From positions 186,001-250,000 of the forward strand of contig NZ_MPDJ01000002.1 of assembly GCF_001881565.1 (NCBI RefSeq): DNA of 64,000 bases, given 5' to 3'. This document shows positions 27,241-35,375 of this stretch, piece after piece. Position 1 is the stretch's first letter, and every line of letters starts with the position of its first letter. Origin of the DNA: Eisenbergiella tayi (GTDB taxonomy: Bacteria > Bacillota > Clostridia > Lachnospirales > Lachnospiraceae). Under the pieces are notes generated by a model. The model did not search any database and was not told where the DNA came from. It saw nothing but the letters and a program-made list of their open reading frames with translations. Both the position numbers and the translations under genes were made by a program.

Positions 27241-27269
27241 TTGAAAAAGAGAAACTAATCGGATATAAT
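27241..27269 (+). promoter_or_regulatory. near-consensus promoter inside the invertible segment, now pointing away from EPS
   Basis: TTGAAA (27241-27246), 17-bp spacer, TATAAT (27264-27269), one mismatch from the sigma-A consensus. It reads rightward, toward the right recombination site and antisense to the recombinase gene. After inversion the same promoter would read leftward into hddA with a leader of roughly 170 nt. No equally good leftward promoter is seen in the segment as sequenced, so this assembly shows the OFF state. Confidence 0.85.
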
Positions 27270-27312
27270 GTTTTTGTCCGATTACTATGTAAGCATTTAT
27301 ATTGTATTATCT

Positions 27313-27342
27313 ACAACAGAACCATAATTCTGTTGTTTTTTT
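27313..27342 (+). terminator. right recombination site doubling as terminator
   Basis: A 9-bp stem 27313-27321 with 27328-27336, a 6-nt spacer loop, then six T (27337-27342). It would end the rightward transcript about 55 nt after the promoter start in the present orientation and protect the recombinase gene from antisense reading. The T-run overlaps the recombinase stop codon. Confidence 0.7.
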
Positions 27343-28183
27343 ATATAATCAGCTGGAGTTTTGTAAGCGTCTCTTCATGCTCCTTAAGGCTCACCGCAAT
27401 ATAACAGCGGGTAGTCTCTACCGAAGAATGTCCCAGGATATCTGCAAGATGTGCAATATCTTTTTCTATCGCATAGTAGCATTTCGCAAACAAATGTCTG
27501 AAATTGTGAGGAAACACTTTATTCGGATTAACAAGTGCATCCTCACAAAGCCTTTTCAGCTCGCGCCATATATTGCTCCTGTTAAGAGGCTTTCCGTTTC
27601 TGCTTTTGAAAAGATATCCGTTCTGAATCCCCGCCTGGGATGCATAGGATAATAATTTTTCTTTTAATCCCTTCGGTATCAAAATAATACGGCATTTTCC
27701 TTTCATATCGATTTCTGCTTTTCCCCTTTTCACCGCCTCAAGTGTTATATACTGAAGCTCGCTGATCCGGATTCCGGTTCCGCCCAAGGTCAGCATCAGG
27801 TAATAAAGTCTGTTTTCCTTTTTGCTCTTAGCTGTCTCAAGCAGCTTCCTGTATTCTTTTTCCGTCAGTTCCCGGGATTCCTCCGCAAAAGCCCTTCTTT
27901 GTATTTTCAGGAATTTTACCTTCCATTCCGATTTGTCAATAAATTGAAGAAAAGAATGAACAGCCGCAAGCTTCCCGTTAACCGTCCGGGCCTGATAATT
28001 TTTTCTTAACGCTTCCCGGTATTCGAGAATGGAAGCTTTGCTTCGTTCATGGTTCTCCAGAAAATCCAGAAGCAATTTTACCTCACTTACATATTTCTCT
28101 ATCGTAGCCTTTGATTTTTCGTTAATTAACAGTTCCTCTTTATATCTTTTCAAGTAATCCTGCTTTGTTATTTCCATGTCCAT
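27341..28183 (-). CDS. tyrosine recombinase (XerC/D-like), probable inverter of the EPS promoter
   Basis: A 280-aa protein from the ATG at 28183 (MDMEITKQDYLK) with GGAGG 7 bp upstream; ATG at 28234 has no ribosome site. An N-terminal SAM-like core-binding domain (about 1-95) is followed by the catalytic domain with all active-site residues: Arg in GTGIRISEL (near 138), Lys in the KGKCRIILIPK hairpin, HNFRH (near 225), GHSSVETT and the nucleophile Tyr in TRCYI (near 261). It lacks the long arm-binding domain of phage integrases, as is usual for DNA invertases and Xer proteins. Its stop lies 4 bp from one of the two inverted sites. No phage or ICE genes surround it. Confidence 0.9.
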   Translation of the reverse strand: MDMEITKQDYLKRYKEELLINEKSKATIEKYVSEVKLLLDFLENHERSKASILEYREALRKNYQARTVNGKLAAVHSFLQFIDKSEWKVKFLKIQRRAFAEESRELTEKEYRKLLETAKSKKENRLYYLMLTLGGTGIRISELQYITLEAVKRGKAEIDMKGKCRIILIPKGLKEKLLSYASQAGIQNGYLFKSRNGKPLNRSNIWRELKRLCEDALVNPNKVFPHNFRHLFAKCYYAIEKDIAHLADILGHSSVETTRCYIAVSLKEHEETLTKLQLII

Positions 28184-28524
28184 TAGAAACCTCCTGTAAT
28201 TTATAATAAAAAGTATTATACGATTAACATGCATTTGATATTAAGTCCTTCTTCTGTAAAATGATTCTTCCTTATCATCGGTTATTCCGGCGGGATATTT
28301 TATAGCATTCCCATTATTCACGATATAATTTTCTCTGAACAGGCAGTATTATAAAAATTTCTTATCCAAATATTAAAATAGATAATTTTTATTTTTGTAT
28401 ACACTGTCTTATAATATTCTTCGAAGAAAGAAAATGTCCCGGCGGCAGCGCATTTCCGATACGGGCATCATTTTCGCCCCATGAAATAAGATACGATGAA
28501 CCCAAGGTTCAGAAAGGAATCGAA
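28184..28524. other. divergent intergenic region, 341 bp
   Basis: A/T-rich spacer between the recombinase and the flavoprotein gene. Leftward, a perfect TATAAT (plus-strand 28215-28220) about 32 bp before the recombinase start may be its -10 box, without a good -35. Rightward, TATAAT lies at about 28411-28416 (GTCTTATAATATTC), again with a weak -35, some 110 bp before the flavoprotein. No coding frame or strong repeat was seen. Confidence 0.4.
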
Positions 28525-29421
28525 ATGTACGATATTATCATTATTGGCGGAGGCCCTGCCGGAATCAGCGCAGGCATTTACGCGGTAAGCCGCGGGAAAA
28601 AGACACTTATCATAGAAAAAAGCCAGATTGGCGGAATTATCGGAAAGGTTTCCACCGTCACCCATTATTCCGCTATTGTTGAAAATGAATCCGGAGCTAC
28701 CTTTGCCGAGCGACTGAAAAGACAGGCGCTGCATGCAGGCGTTGAAATCCGGTATGAAAACGTGACAAAGACGGAGCTTCAGGGAGATATCAAAACGGTC
28801 ATGACGGAGGACGGCTGCTATCAGGCCCAAAAGCTTATCCTTGCAAACGGAAGCACACCCCGCAAACTGGACATTCCCGGCGAAGCCGGCCTGACCGGAA
28901 AGGGAATGGGGCTGAATGCCGCCAGGGACGGCGCTCTTTATGCCGGAAAAAATATGTATGTGGTGGGCGGCGCCGACGGTGCGGTAAAAGAAGCCCTCTA
29001 TCTGTCCCAGTTTGCCAAAACGGTAACTATCATCCATTTTGAAGATCAGCTGGGCTGTATCGCTGAATTTAAAAACAAACTGAAGGACACAGCCAACATT
29101 ACCCTGCGCCTCTCTTCCCGCCTTCAGGCCGTCCATGGCAGCGAACAGATCGAAACGCTGGATATCGCAGATGAAAAGAGCGGAAAAACAGAAACCATCC
29201 AGGATCCCGGCTGCGGAGTGTTCGTTTATACAGGCACCGTCCCCAATACGGATATCTATCCAGAGCTGGCACTGGAAAATGGGTATATACCGGTAAACGA
29301 AAAAATGGAAACAGCCATTCCCGGCGTATATGCCGCCGGAGACATCCGGGTAAAGCAGGTGCGCCAGGCCGCGACCGCGGTTGCAGACGGAGCCATAGCG
29401 GCAGTCAATGCCGCTGTCTGA
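28525..29421 (+). CDS. thioredoxin reductase-like flavoprotein lacking the CxxC disulfide
   Basis: A 298-aa two-Rossmann flavoprotein of the TrxB superfamily: FAD motif IIGGGPAGISAGIYA, second nucleotide motif VVGGADGAVKEALYL, and the closing FAD motif GVYAAGDIRVKQVRQAATAVADGA. Where thioredoxin reductase has the redox pair CATCDG, this protein reads NAARDG (about 131-136), so it cannot reduce thioredoxin by the standard mechanism. It may pass electrons from NAD(P)H to another acceptor, like the CxxC-free ferredoxin/flavodoxin reductases. Ribosome site AAAGGA; monocistronic with a terminator downstream. Confidence 0.85.
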   Translation: MYDIIIIGGGPAGISAGIYAVSRGKKTLIIEKSQIGGIIGKVSTVTHYSAIVENESGATFAERLKRQALHAGVEIRYENVTKTELQGDIKTVMTEDGCYQAQKLILANGSTPRKLDIPGEAGLTGKGMGLNAARDGALYAGKNMYVVGGADGAVKEALYLSQFAKTVTIIHFEDQLGCIAEFKNKLKDTANITLRLSSRLQAVHGSEQIETLDIADEKSGKTETIQDPGCGVFVYTGTVPNTDIYPELALENGYIPVNEKMETAIPGVYAAGDIRVKQVRQAATAVADGAIAAVNAAV

Positions 29422-29434
29422 CCCTATATATGAA

Positions 29435-29481
29435 AAATGCGGAATCCCTGCCCGGCAGCGGTCCCGCATTTCCCGTTTTTT
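29435..29481 (+). terminator. terminator after the TrxR-like gene
   Basis: Stem AAATGCGG (29435-29442) with CCGCATTT (29464-29471), an inner CTGC/GCAG hairpin, then a T-run ending at 29481. Confidence 0.7.
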
Positions 29482-29575
29482 CAGAATAACCTTTCCCTTA
29501 CCTCCCCTTTTCATTGACCATAATTGCCATCGGTTATATACTAAATATATGTATCGATATCAGGGGGAACGTTTC

Positions 29576-30505
29576 GTGTATAAAAAAATCATACTTACGG
29601 CAATCTCTTTTTTGCTTTTCTTCACCCTTGGAGGCTGTTCACCTTCTGCCGCTCCGAAAGAGCCCAGACTCTTCGGCTTCACGGCCATGGACATGACGGA
29701 TCAATCCTTCCGCCTTGCACTGGCTGAGCTGGAAGACCTGGTAACCCAGAACGGCGACAGCCTCATCACTTTTGATCCCCAGTTAGACAATGAAAAACAG
29801 CTTCAGGGCATATCCGATATGATCAGCCAGGGCATAGAGGTCCTCTTTTTAAACCCGGTGGATATCAACGGTATTCTTCCCGCGCTCAGGGAATGTCAGG
29901 AAAACGGCGTGAAAATCATCTGCTTTGATTCCAAGGTCTCCGATGCTTCCTACATCGAAACCTTTGTGGGCGGTGATAATTACAAGATGGGATGGCTCAT
30001 CGGCGACTATATTAAAAATGACTTCCCCCAGGGAGGAACTCTGGCCTATCTGACCAACCCGCAGGCCGGCTCCATCCTGCTGCGTGAGCAGGGGCTTCTG
30101 GAATCTCTGGAGGGGAGCAATATTGAGGTGATCGATGTACATGAAATCTCACGCTACGAGGAGGTTCTTCCCGCGACGGAAAAGCTTCTGGAGGATAATG
30201 ACAGCATTGATATCATCTGGGGGTTCAATGATGATATCTGCCTTATGATGCATAGCTGTGCGGTGGCAAATGAACGTCAGGATCAGATTGCCTTCTATGC
30301 CACCGGCGGCAATCCGGGGATCCTGGATGCCGTCAAACGAGGGAATGTCCGGGCAGTATCCGTACAATCCCCTGCGGACTGGGGAAAGGTCTGCGGGGAA
30401 TTGTGTTATAAGCTGCTGGACGGGGAAGAAGTCAATTCCGATTATCTGCTGGAGGCTTCTATCATAGATACGGAGAGTGTAAATGCCTATGAAATGGATC
30501 AATGA
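29576..30505 (+). CDS. sugar-binding lipoprotein (RbsB/LacI-type) linked to a sensor kinase
   Basis: A 309-aa protein starting at GTG 29576 (VYKKIILTAISF) after GGGGGAAC. The signal peptide ends in LGGCSP (lipobox). The mature part is a type I periplasmic-binding fold: FGFTAMDMTDQSFR, DPQLDNEKQLQ, FLNPVDINGILPAL, IICFDSKVSD, VGGDNYKMGWLIGDYI. Its gene overlaps the hybrid histidine kinase by 23 bp and no permease or ATPase follows. It therefore most likely presents a sugar to the kinase's extracellular domain rather than feeding a transporter (inference). Confidence 0.87.
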   Translation: MYKKIILTAISFLLFFTLGGCSPSAAPKEPRLFGFTAMDMTDQSFRLALAELEDLVTQNGDSLITFDPQLDNEKQLQGISDMISQGIEVLFLNPVDINGILPALRECQENGVKIICFDSKVSDASYIETFVGGDNYKMGWLIGDYIKNDFPQGGTLAYLTNPQAGSILLREQGLLESLEGSNIEVIDVHEISRYEEVLPATEKLLEDNDSIDIIWGFNDDICLMMHSCAVANERQDQIAFYATGGNPGILDAVKRGNVRAVSVQSPADWGKVCGELCYKLLDGEEVNSDYLLEASIIDTESVNAYEMDQ

Positions 30506-33431
30506 TACCGGAAAAGCATCCAAGATTTTCGAGACGTTTCTTGTCCTTCTTCTTATTCTGATGATCGGAGCCACCGGCCTGATGATGCTGCACGTACAGG
30601 AACAGCTGAAGGAAAATACGGCAGCTTCCGTAAAAACGGTATTTGACAAATCCGCCAACCTCATAAACTCGGATATCCTCTCGGCCCAGAATGCCGTGTA
30701 CCGTTATTCCCGTTATATCAACTGGGAAGATCAGGAGAAATCTGTGGCTATGCTCGGCGCTTTTCTGAAGGAATATGGCTGTCATCAGGCATTTTATCTG
30801 GATTCGGACGGAACCGGTTATGATGCTTCGGGCAATCGTTTTACTGTGGATGATCTGCCCTTTCCGGATTTTGTTCTCTCAAAGGGGGAACAGGGCTTTT
30901 CTCCCTTCTTCCTGGATAAGGAAGGGACCTGCCTCACCGCCATGGGTATTCCCGTCATGAAGGATGGTATCCGGACAGGAGCCTTCTATGCGGTCTATCC
31001 CATGGAAAAATTCAGCAGCAATACGCTGGCAAAATCAATCCGGGGAGAAGGCTATTATTATCTGCTGGACCGTCAGACCGATATCATGATCAGCGCTGCC
31101 TTCAACACCAACGATTCCGGAGTCGGCCTCACTACCCTGACTGATCTTACGGGAGTTACCGGACTCACTCCTTCTGATATTTCATCACGCATTCTTGCCC
31201 CTATGGATGCCGGTGAGGATTTCCAGCTGGAAACCAGTCTGAACGGTGAAGCTTACTTCATTTTTTTCCTTCCTGTAAAAGAAAATCCCTCCTGGTATCT
31301 CTGCGGCCTCATGCCTTCTTCGGTCATAAAAAAAGAGTCCAACAATACGCTGGCTCTCATAGGAAGCATCATCGAAATGCTTGCTGCATTATGTGTCCTT
31401 GTCGTAGTGTCCTTTCTGTACTTTTTCCTGCGAAGACAGGCTGCGGAAAAGAAAGAACGAAAAGAAAAGGAATTTCAGAATGCCATATATGATGCACTCA
31501 GTGAAAAAAGTGATGTGGTCGTCTGTATTTTCGACAGAGACTCCCGTAAGCTGGAACAGGTTTTCCGGAACAGTCTCCGGATCCTGGGGCGGTCCAGCGA
31601 AGAATATCTCTCCCATCCAGAGCTATTGGAAGAGCTTTGCCGTCTGGCGGATCCTTCTTTATATGAACGGCTTCTGGAGGGAAGCATCGGTGAGGACGAG
31701 GTACACCAGTTTTCCATGCAGCATCCGGCCTCAGGAGAAATTTTTATCCGTTTCACCGTAAAAACAGGGATTTCCATCGCCGGCCTCAGGAAGTATATGC
31801 TCTATTTTGAGGATATCACCCAGTCCATCCTCTACCAGGAAAGCCTGAAGGAAGCCGCCCTGACTGCCCGGCAGGCCAATCGGGCCAAATCCGATTTCCT
31901 TTCCAATATGAGCCATGAAATCCGGACGCCTATGAATGCCATCATGGGAATGCTGGAAATCATGGAACGCAGCCAGGATAATCCGCCGCGTATGAAAGAC
32001 TGCCTGAACAAAATAAAGCTCAGCGCAGACCACCTTCTGCACATCATCAATGATATCCTGGAAATATCAAGAATTGAAAGCGGAAAATTAACTCTCAATA
32101 CAGAAGCCTTCAGCCTTGCCGGCCTTATATCCAACGTTTCCGGCATCATACGCCCGCAGGCGGAGGCGGAAGGCAAACGGCATTCCTTTGCCATCCATAT
32201 TCACGGACTGGTCCATGATTCCTTTATGGGCGACTGGACGCGCCTGAATCAGATTTTGATCAACATACTCATTAATTCCATCAAATACACCCCGCCGGAA
32301 GGGCATCTTTCCTTTGATATCTCCGAGCAGGAAGGGCCGGGGCCGGACTCTTCGCTCCTCCGTTTTGTCATTCAGGATGACGGCATCGGAATGAGCAAAG
32401 AATTTCAGGAACGGCTGGGCAGGCCCTTTGAGCAGGAACGCAGCCAGCTCCATATCCGGGAAGGCGGAACCGGCCTGGGCCTGTCCATCATCTTCCATCT
32501 GGTGAAGCTGATGGATGGCAGCATAACCATAGACAGCGCCCCGGGAAAAGGCACGTCAGTCACCATCGAGCTCGTACTTCCCCATGCTTCCTCTGAGAAT
32601 CAGGAAGAAGAGGCGGATTATTCCGGCCTGCGGGTATTGCTGGCGGATCAGGATCCTCTGGTGGTTCAGGATGCCGCCGCCATCTTAAATGCCTGCGGTG
32701 CAAAGACCGGATGTGCTTATACCCTTTCACAGGCAGAGGAAATGCTCCGCGCTGAAGGCAACGGAGAAAACTGGCAGCTGGTTATCCTGGATCGTTTTCT
32801 GGATGGAAAAGAGCAGACGCTTTCCCGTCTGCTCTCTATCCTTCCTTCTTCCTCATGTTCCGGTTCTCCCGCCGTCTTCATCTCCGCATACAATCCGGCG
32901 GATGCGGCCGAAGCTGCGCAGGACAGGGGAATCCATATTGTGGAGAAGCCTTTGTTTGCCAAACGGCTCCTGGATATCCTGAAATATGTTTCCCGGGGCT
33001 GCAGCCAGCCTCTTCATACGGCCGATGCCGGACAGAAACAACTCCCTGACCTTTTGCACGTAAAAGTTCTGATGGCGGAGGACAATGAGCTGAACCGGGA
33101 AATTGCACTGGAATTCTTACATATGGGGAATATAGAAGCCGACTGCGCCGTAAATGGCCGGGAAGCGCTGGAACGCTTTCTCTCCTCCGAGCCGGGAACC
33201 TACGATCTCATTCTCATGGATCTGCAGATGCCTGTTATGGACGGCCTGACTGCCACGGTTAAAATCCGGGAAAGCTCCCATCCCCAGGCCGGAAGCATTC
33301 CCATCCTTGCTCTGACCGCCAATGCCTTTGAAGAGGATATCAGCCGGTGTCTTGCCGCAGGTATGAACGGACATATGGCGAAGCCGCTTGACATCCATGC
33401 CCTGTTTCAGAAGATGGCTGATTTCATCTGA
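30483..33431 (+). CDS. hybrid sensor histidine kinase with two receiver domains
   Basis: A 982-aa membrane protein. First helix about 13-35; extracellular Cache-like domain about 40-285; second helix about 295-320; a PAS-like stretch; HisKA with SNMSHEIRTPMN (His near 477); ATPase domain (NSIKYTP, DDGIGM, GGTGLGLSI near 660). Receiver 1 (about 715-835) is weakly conserved but keeps VILDRFLDG. Receiver 2 (about 857-980) is complete (MAEDNE, LILMDLQMPVMDG, Lys in MAKPLD). No Hpt or DNA-binding domain, so an unlinked partner is expected. The start at 30483 has GGAG upstream and overlaps the binding protein. Confidence 0.9.
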   Translation: MPMKWINDTGKASKIFETFLVLLLILMIGATGLMMLHVQEQLKENTAASVKTVFDKSANLINSDILSAQNAVYRYSRYINWEDQEKSVAMLGAFLKEYGCHQAFYLDSDGTGYDASGNRFTVDDLPFPDFVLSKGEQGFSPFFLDKEGTCLTAMGIPVMKDGIRTGAFYAVYPMEKFSSNTLAKSIRGEGYYYLLDRQTDIMISAAFNTNDSGVGLTTLTDLTGVTGLTPSDISSRILAPMDAGEDFQLETSLNGEAYFIFFLPVKENPSWYLCGLMPSSVIKKESNNTLALIGSIIEMLAALCVLVVVSFLYFFLRRQAAEKKERKEKEFQNAIYDALSEKSDVVVCIFDRDSRKLEQVFRNSLRILGRSSEEYLSHPELLEELCRLADPSLYERLLEGSIGEDEVHQFSMQHPASGEIFIRFTVKTGISIAGLRKYMLYFEDITQSILYQESLKEAALTARQANRAKSDFLSNMSHEIRTPMNAIMGMLEIMERSQDNPPRMKDCLNKIKLSADHLLHIINDILEISRIESGKLTLNTEAFSLAGLISNVSGIIRPQAEAEGKRHSFAIHIHGLVHDSFMGDWTRLNQILINILINSIKYTPPEGHLSFDISEQEGPGPDSSLLRFVIQDDGIGMSKEFQERLGRPFEQERSQLHIREGGTGLGLSIIFHLVKLMDGSITIDSAPGKGTSVTIELVLPHASSENQEEEADYSGLRVLLADQDPLVVQDAAAILNACGAKTGCAYTLSQAEEMLRAEGNGENWQLVILDRFLDGKEQTLSRLLSILPSSSCSGSPAVFISAYNPADAAEAAQDRGIHIVEKPLFAKRLLDILKYVSRGCSQPLHTADAGQKQLPDLLHVKVLMAEDNELNREIALEFLHMGNIEADCAVNGREALERFLSSEPGTYDLILMDLQMPVMDGLTATVKIRESSHPQAGSIPILALTANAFEEDISRCLAAGMNGHMAKPLDIHALFQKMADFI

Positions 33432-33433
33432 TT

Positions 33434-35113
33434 CTATCCCCGCTTCAGCCGAAACTGTCCGGTAAGCTCCTTCAGCCTTTTCGCCTGGCTGGACAGTTCC
33501 TCGCTGATTGCCGCAGATTCTTCCGCTGATGCGGTATTGGCCTGCACAATGCCGGAAATCTGTTCGATATTTTGATTAATCTGTATGATAGAAACAGCCT
33601 GTTCCTCCGTGGCCCTGGCAATATCCTCAACGACTCCCGCCACCTTTTTCGCTCCTTTTACGGATTCCAGCATGACATCGGCGGTTTCGCCGGCGATTCT
33701 GCTTCCTTCCTTTACGGCAAGAACCGAATTTTCTATCAGGGCAACTGTCGCCCTGGAAGCCTCCGATGTCTTATTCGCAAGGCTGCGCACCTCCGCAGCC
33801 ACAACGGCAAAGCCTCTTCCTTCATTTCCGGCCCTGGCGGCCTCTACTGCGGCATTCAGAGCGAGTATATTGGTCTGGAATGCAATGTCTTCTATAGTCT
33901 TTATGATCTTACGGATCTGGACTGCCTTTTCATTAATATCAGCCATGGCGCCGACCATATCCTGCATTTTCCGGTTGCTTTCTTCCATATCCCGTTCTGT
34001 CTCCCGGGCGATCTCACTGACCTGCTTCACTCTATGCGTGTTATTATTCACCTGTCCGGAAATCTCATCGGAAGCGGCGGCCAGTTCTTCCACAAAAGAA
34101 GCCTGCTCCACGGCTCCTTCGGATAATTCCCGGGACCCGCTCGATACCAACTCACTGCCGGAGGCCACCTGATCCGCAGAACGTCCTATCTCCTCCAGCG
34201 CTGCGGACAGTTTACTGATAATCTGATGCATGGATTCGGTAAGCTGGCTGAATTCACCCACATAAAGCTCTTCCGTTTTTGAGTCTATGTCAAAATTACC
34301 GTCCCCCATTGCGCCCAGCCCGTCTCCCATGTCGTGGATAATCCCCCGGAAATTATCTGTCAGCCTCCTCATACTCTCAGAAAGGCTGCCCAATTCATCC
34401 TTCGCATTATAGCTGAGAACCGCGCTGAAATCACCGGCGGCCATTTTCCCTGCGGCGTTTTCAATTTCCTTAATAGGACCGGTCAGGCTCTTCGTAATAT
34501 AAACAGAAAGTCCAACGGTCAGCGCCAATGCCAGGCCCGCTATGACAAGCAGGATTGAAACTGCTGTTTTATAGGTACCCTCAGAATTTTCAAAGTTTTC
34601 ATCCGCATATTCCGCAGTTATTTCAGCCACCTGTGTCATCAGTTCCTTGAACTCCATCAAACGCGGCTGATACTCTTTAAACATGATCTCTGTGGCCTCA
34701 TCCTTTTTGTTCTGCGCCGCCAGCTCCAGAATATGTAAACGAAGAGGCTTTGCATCATTTAAAATTTTATGCGCTTCTTCTATCATAGACTTATCTCCGC
34801 GGAAATTGTCCATTAAAAAGGCAAAATCCTCACCTAAGCCGTCAAGCAGCTCATTTGTCTGGTCTATATAGCTCAGCGTCTCCTCGCTGTCATCCGTGAG
34901 CAAACTCAATGCCATATTCTTCAGCCCTGTCTGGGCGGCACGGCGCATATCGGTAGCCGTTACGACAACAGGATGCCCGACCATATAAAATTCCTTAAAA
35001 TGATTCTGTGTATTATTCAGGCTATAAAAAGACAACCCTAACGATTCAATAAAAAGAAAAATAATAATGCCAAATGTGACTACCAGTTTTTTCCCGATTT
35101 TTAAATTTTTCAT
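33434..35113 (-). CDS. methyl-accepting chemotaxis protein
   Basis: A 559-aa receptor. Helix 1 about 9-29; extracellular four-helix-bundle (4HB_MCP-like) domain about 35-180; helix 2 about 185-210 (AVSILLVIAGLALALTVG); HAMP; then the coiled signalling domain, whose hairpin tip reads IEDIAFQTNILALNAAVEAARAGNEGRGFAVVAAEVR. It relays ligand binding to CheA/CheW. No chemotaxis or flagellar genes are in the window. It converges with the hybrid kinase, 2 bp between stops, and has its own promoter at 35214-35242. Confidence 0.93.
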   Translation of the reverse strand: MKNLKIGKKLVVTFGIIIFLFIESLGLSFYSLNNTQNHFKEFYMVGHPVVVTATDMRRAAQTGLKNMALSLLTDDSEETLSYIDQTNELLDGLGEDFAFLMDNFRGDKSMIEEAHKILNDAKPLRLHILELAAQNKKDEATEIMFKEYQPRLMEFKELMTQVAEITAEYADENFENSEGTYKTAVSILLVIAGLALALTVGLSVYITKSLTGPIKEIENAAGKMAAGDFSAVLSYNAKDELGSLSESMRRLTDNFRGIIHDMGDGLGAMGDGNFDIDSKTEELYVGEFSQLTESMHQIISKLSAALEEIGRSADQVASGSELVSSGSRELSEGAVEQASFVEELAAASDEISGQVNNNTHRVKQVSEIARETERDMEESNRKMQDMVGAMADINEKAVQIRKIIKTIEDIAFQTNILALNAAVEAARAGNEGRGFAVVAAEVRSLANKTSEASRATVALIENSVLAVKEGSRIAGETADVMLESVKGAKKVAGVVEDIARATEEQAVSIIQINQNIEQISGIVQANTASAEESAAISEELSSQAKRLKELTGQFRLKRG

Positions 35114-35213
35114 TTGTACGATACCCTTTTCTCATTTTGCCGGACGGCTTTTTTCTTTTACTGCTCTATACAAAAAAACAGCACGATATCCGCTGAAAGG
35201 GTACCGTGATCAT

Positions 35214-35242
35214 ATTATATTTATATACGTTCAGTATAGCAA
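35214..35242 (-). promoter_or_regulatory. candidate promoter of the MCP gene
   Basis: Leftward TTGCTA (35237-35242), 17-bp spacer, TATAAT (35214-35219), about 100 bp before the MCP start. A rightward TATAAT for the next gene lies at 35309-35314 with no good -35. Confidence 0.6.
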
Positions 35243-35375
35243 AAGGTGTGGGGAATAGCAATCATACAAATCAAATAGTGTGTTCTTTTTTTAATACTAA
35301 ATTAATGGTATAATATTCAAAATTAAGGATTCTGATACAGAAATAGTATTTAAGATTATGAATAAGAGGGAAAAT

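Larger units (their letters stand above)
27033..27336. promoter_or_regulatory. invertible promoter segment (inverton) in front of the EPS operon
   Basis: Two copies of an 18-bp site lie in inverted orientation at 27045-27062 and 27316-27333. Each has ACAGAA and TTCTGT arms around an asymmetric 6-bp spacer (TTATGG on the left, CCATAA on the right). Extended to 24 bp they match at 22 positions. This is the form of a tyrosine-recombinase crossover site. The roughly 270 bp between them carry a near-consensus promoter and no gene. The recombinase gene ends 4 bp right of the right site; the EPS operon begins to the left. Inversion between the sites would reverse the promoter. Confidence 0.85.

Noticed and set aside
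27168..27404. 78-codon plus-strand frame downstream of the invertible promoter
   Set aside because: It begins upstream of the promoter's start, crosses the right terminator and runs antisense into the recombinase gene; low-complexity hydrophobic translation with no ribosome site.
27341..28183. Prophage or integrative-element integrase
   Set aside because: No phage, conjugation or excision genes nearby, no tRNA target, and the gene abuts a pair of inverted, not direct, sites.
28468..29514. 348-codon minus-strand frame over the flavoprotein gene
   Set aside because: It is an antisense shadow; the plus-strand frame has clear FAD and NAD(P) motifs and a ribosome site.
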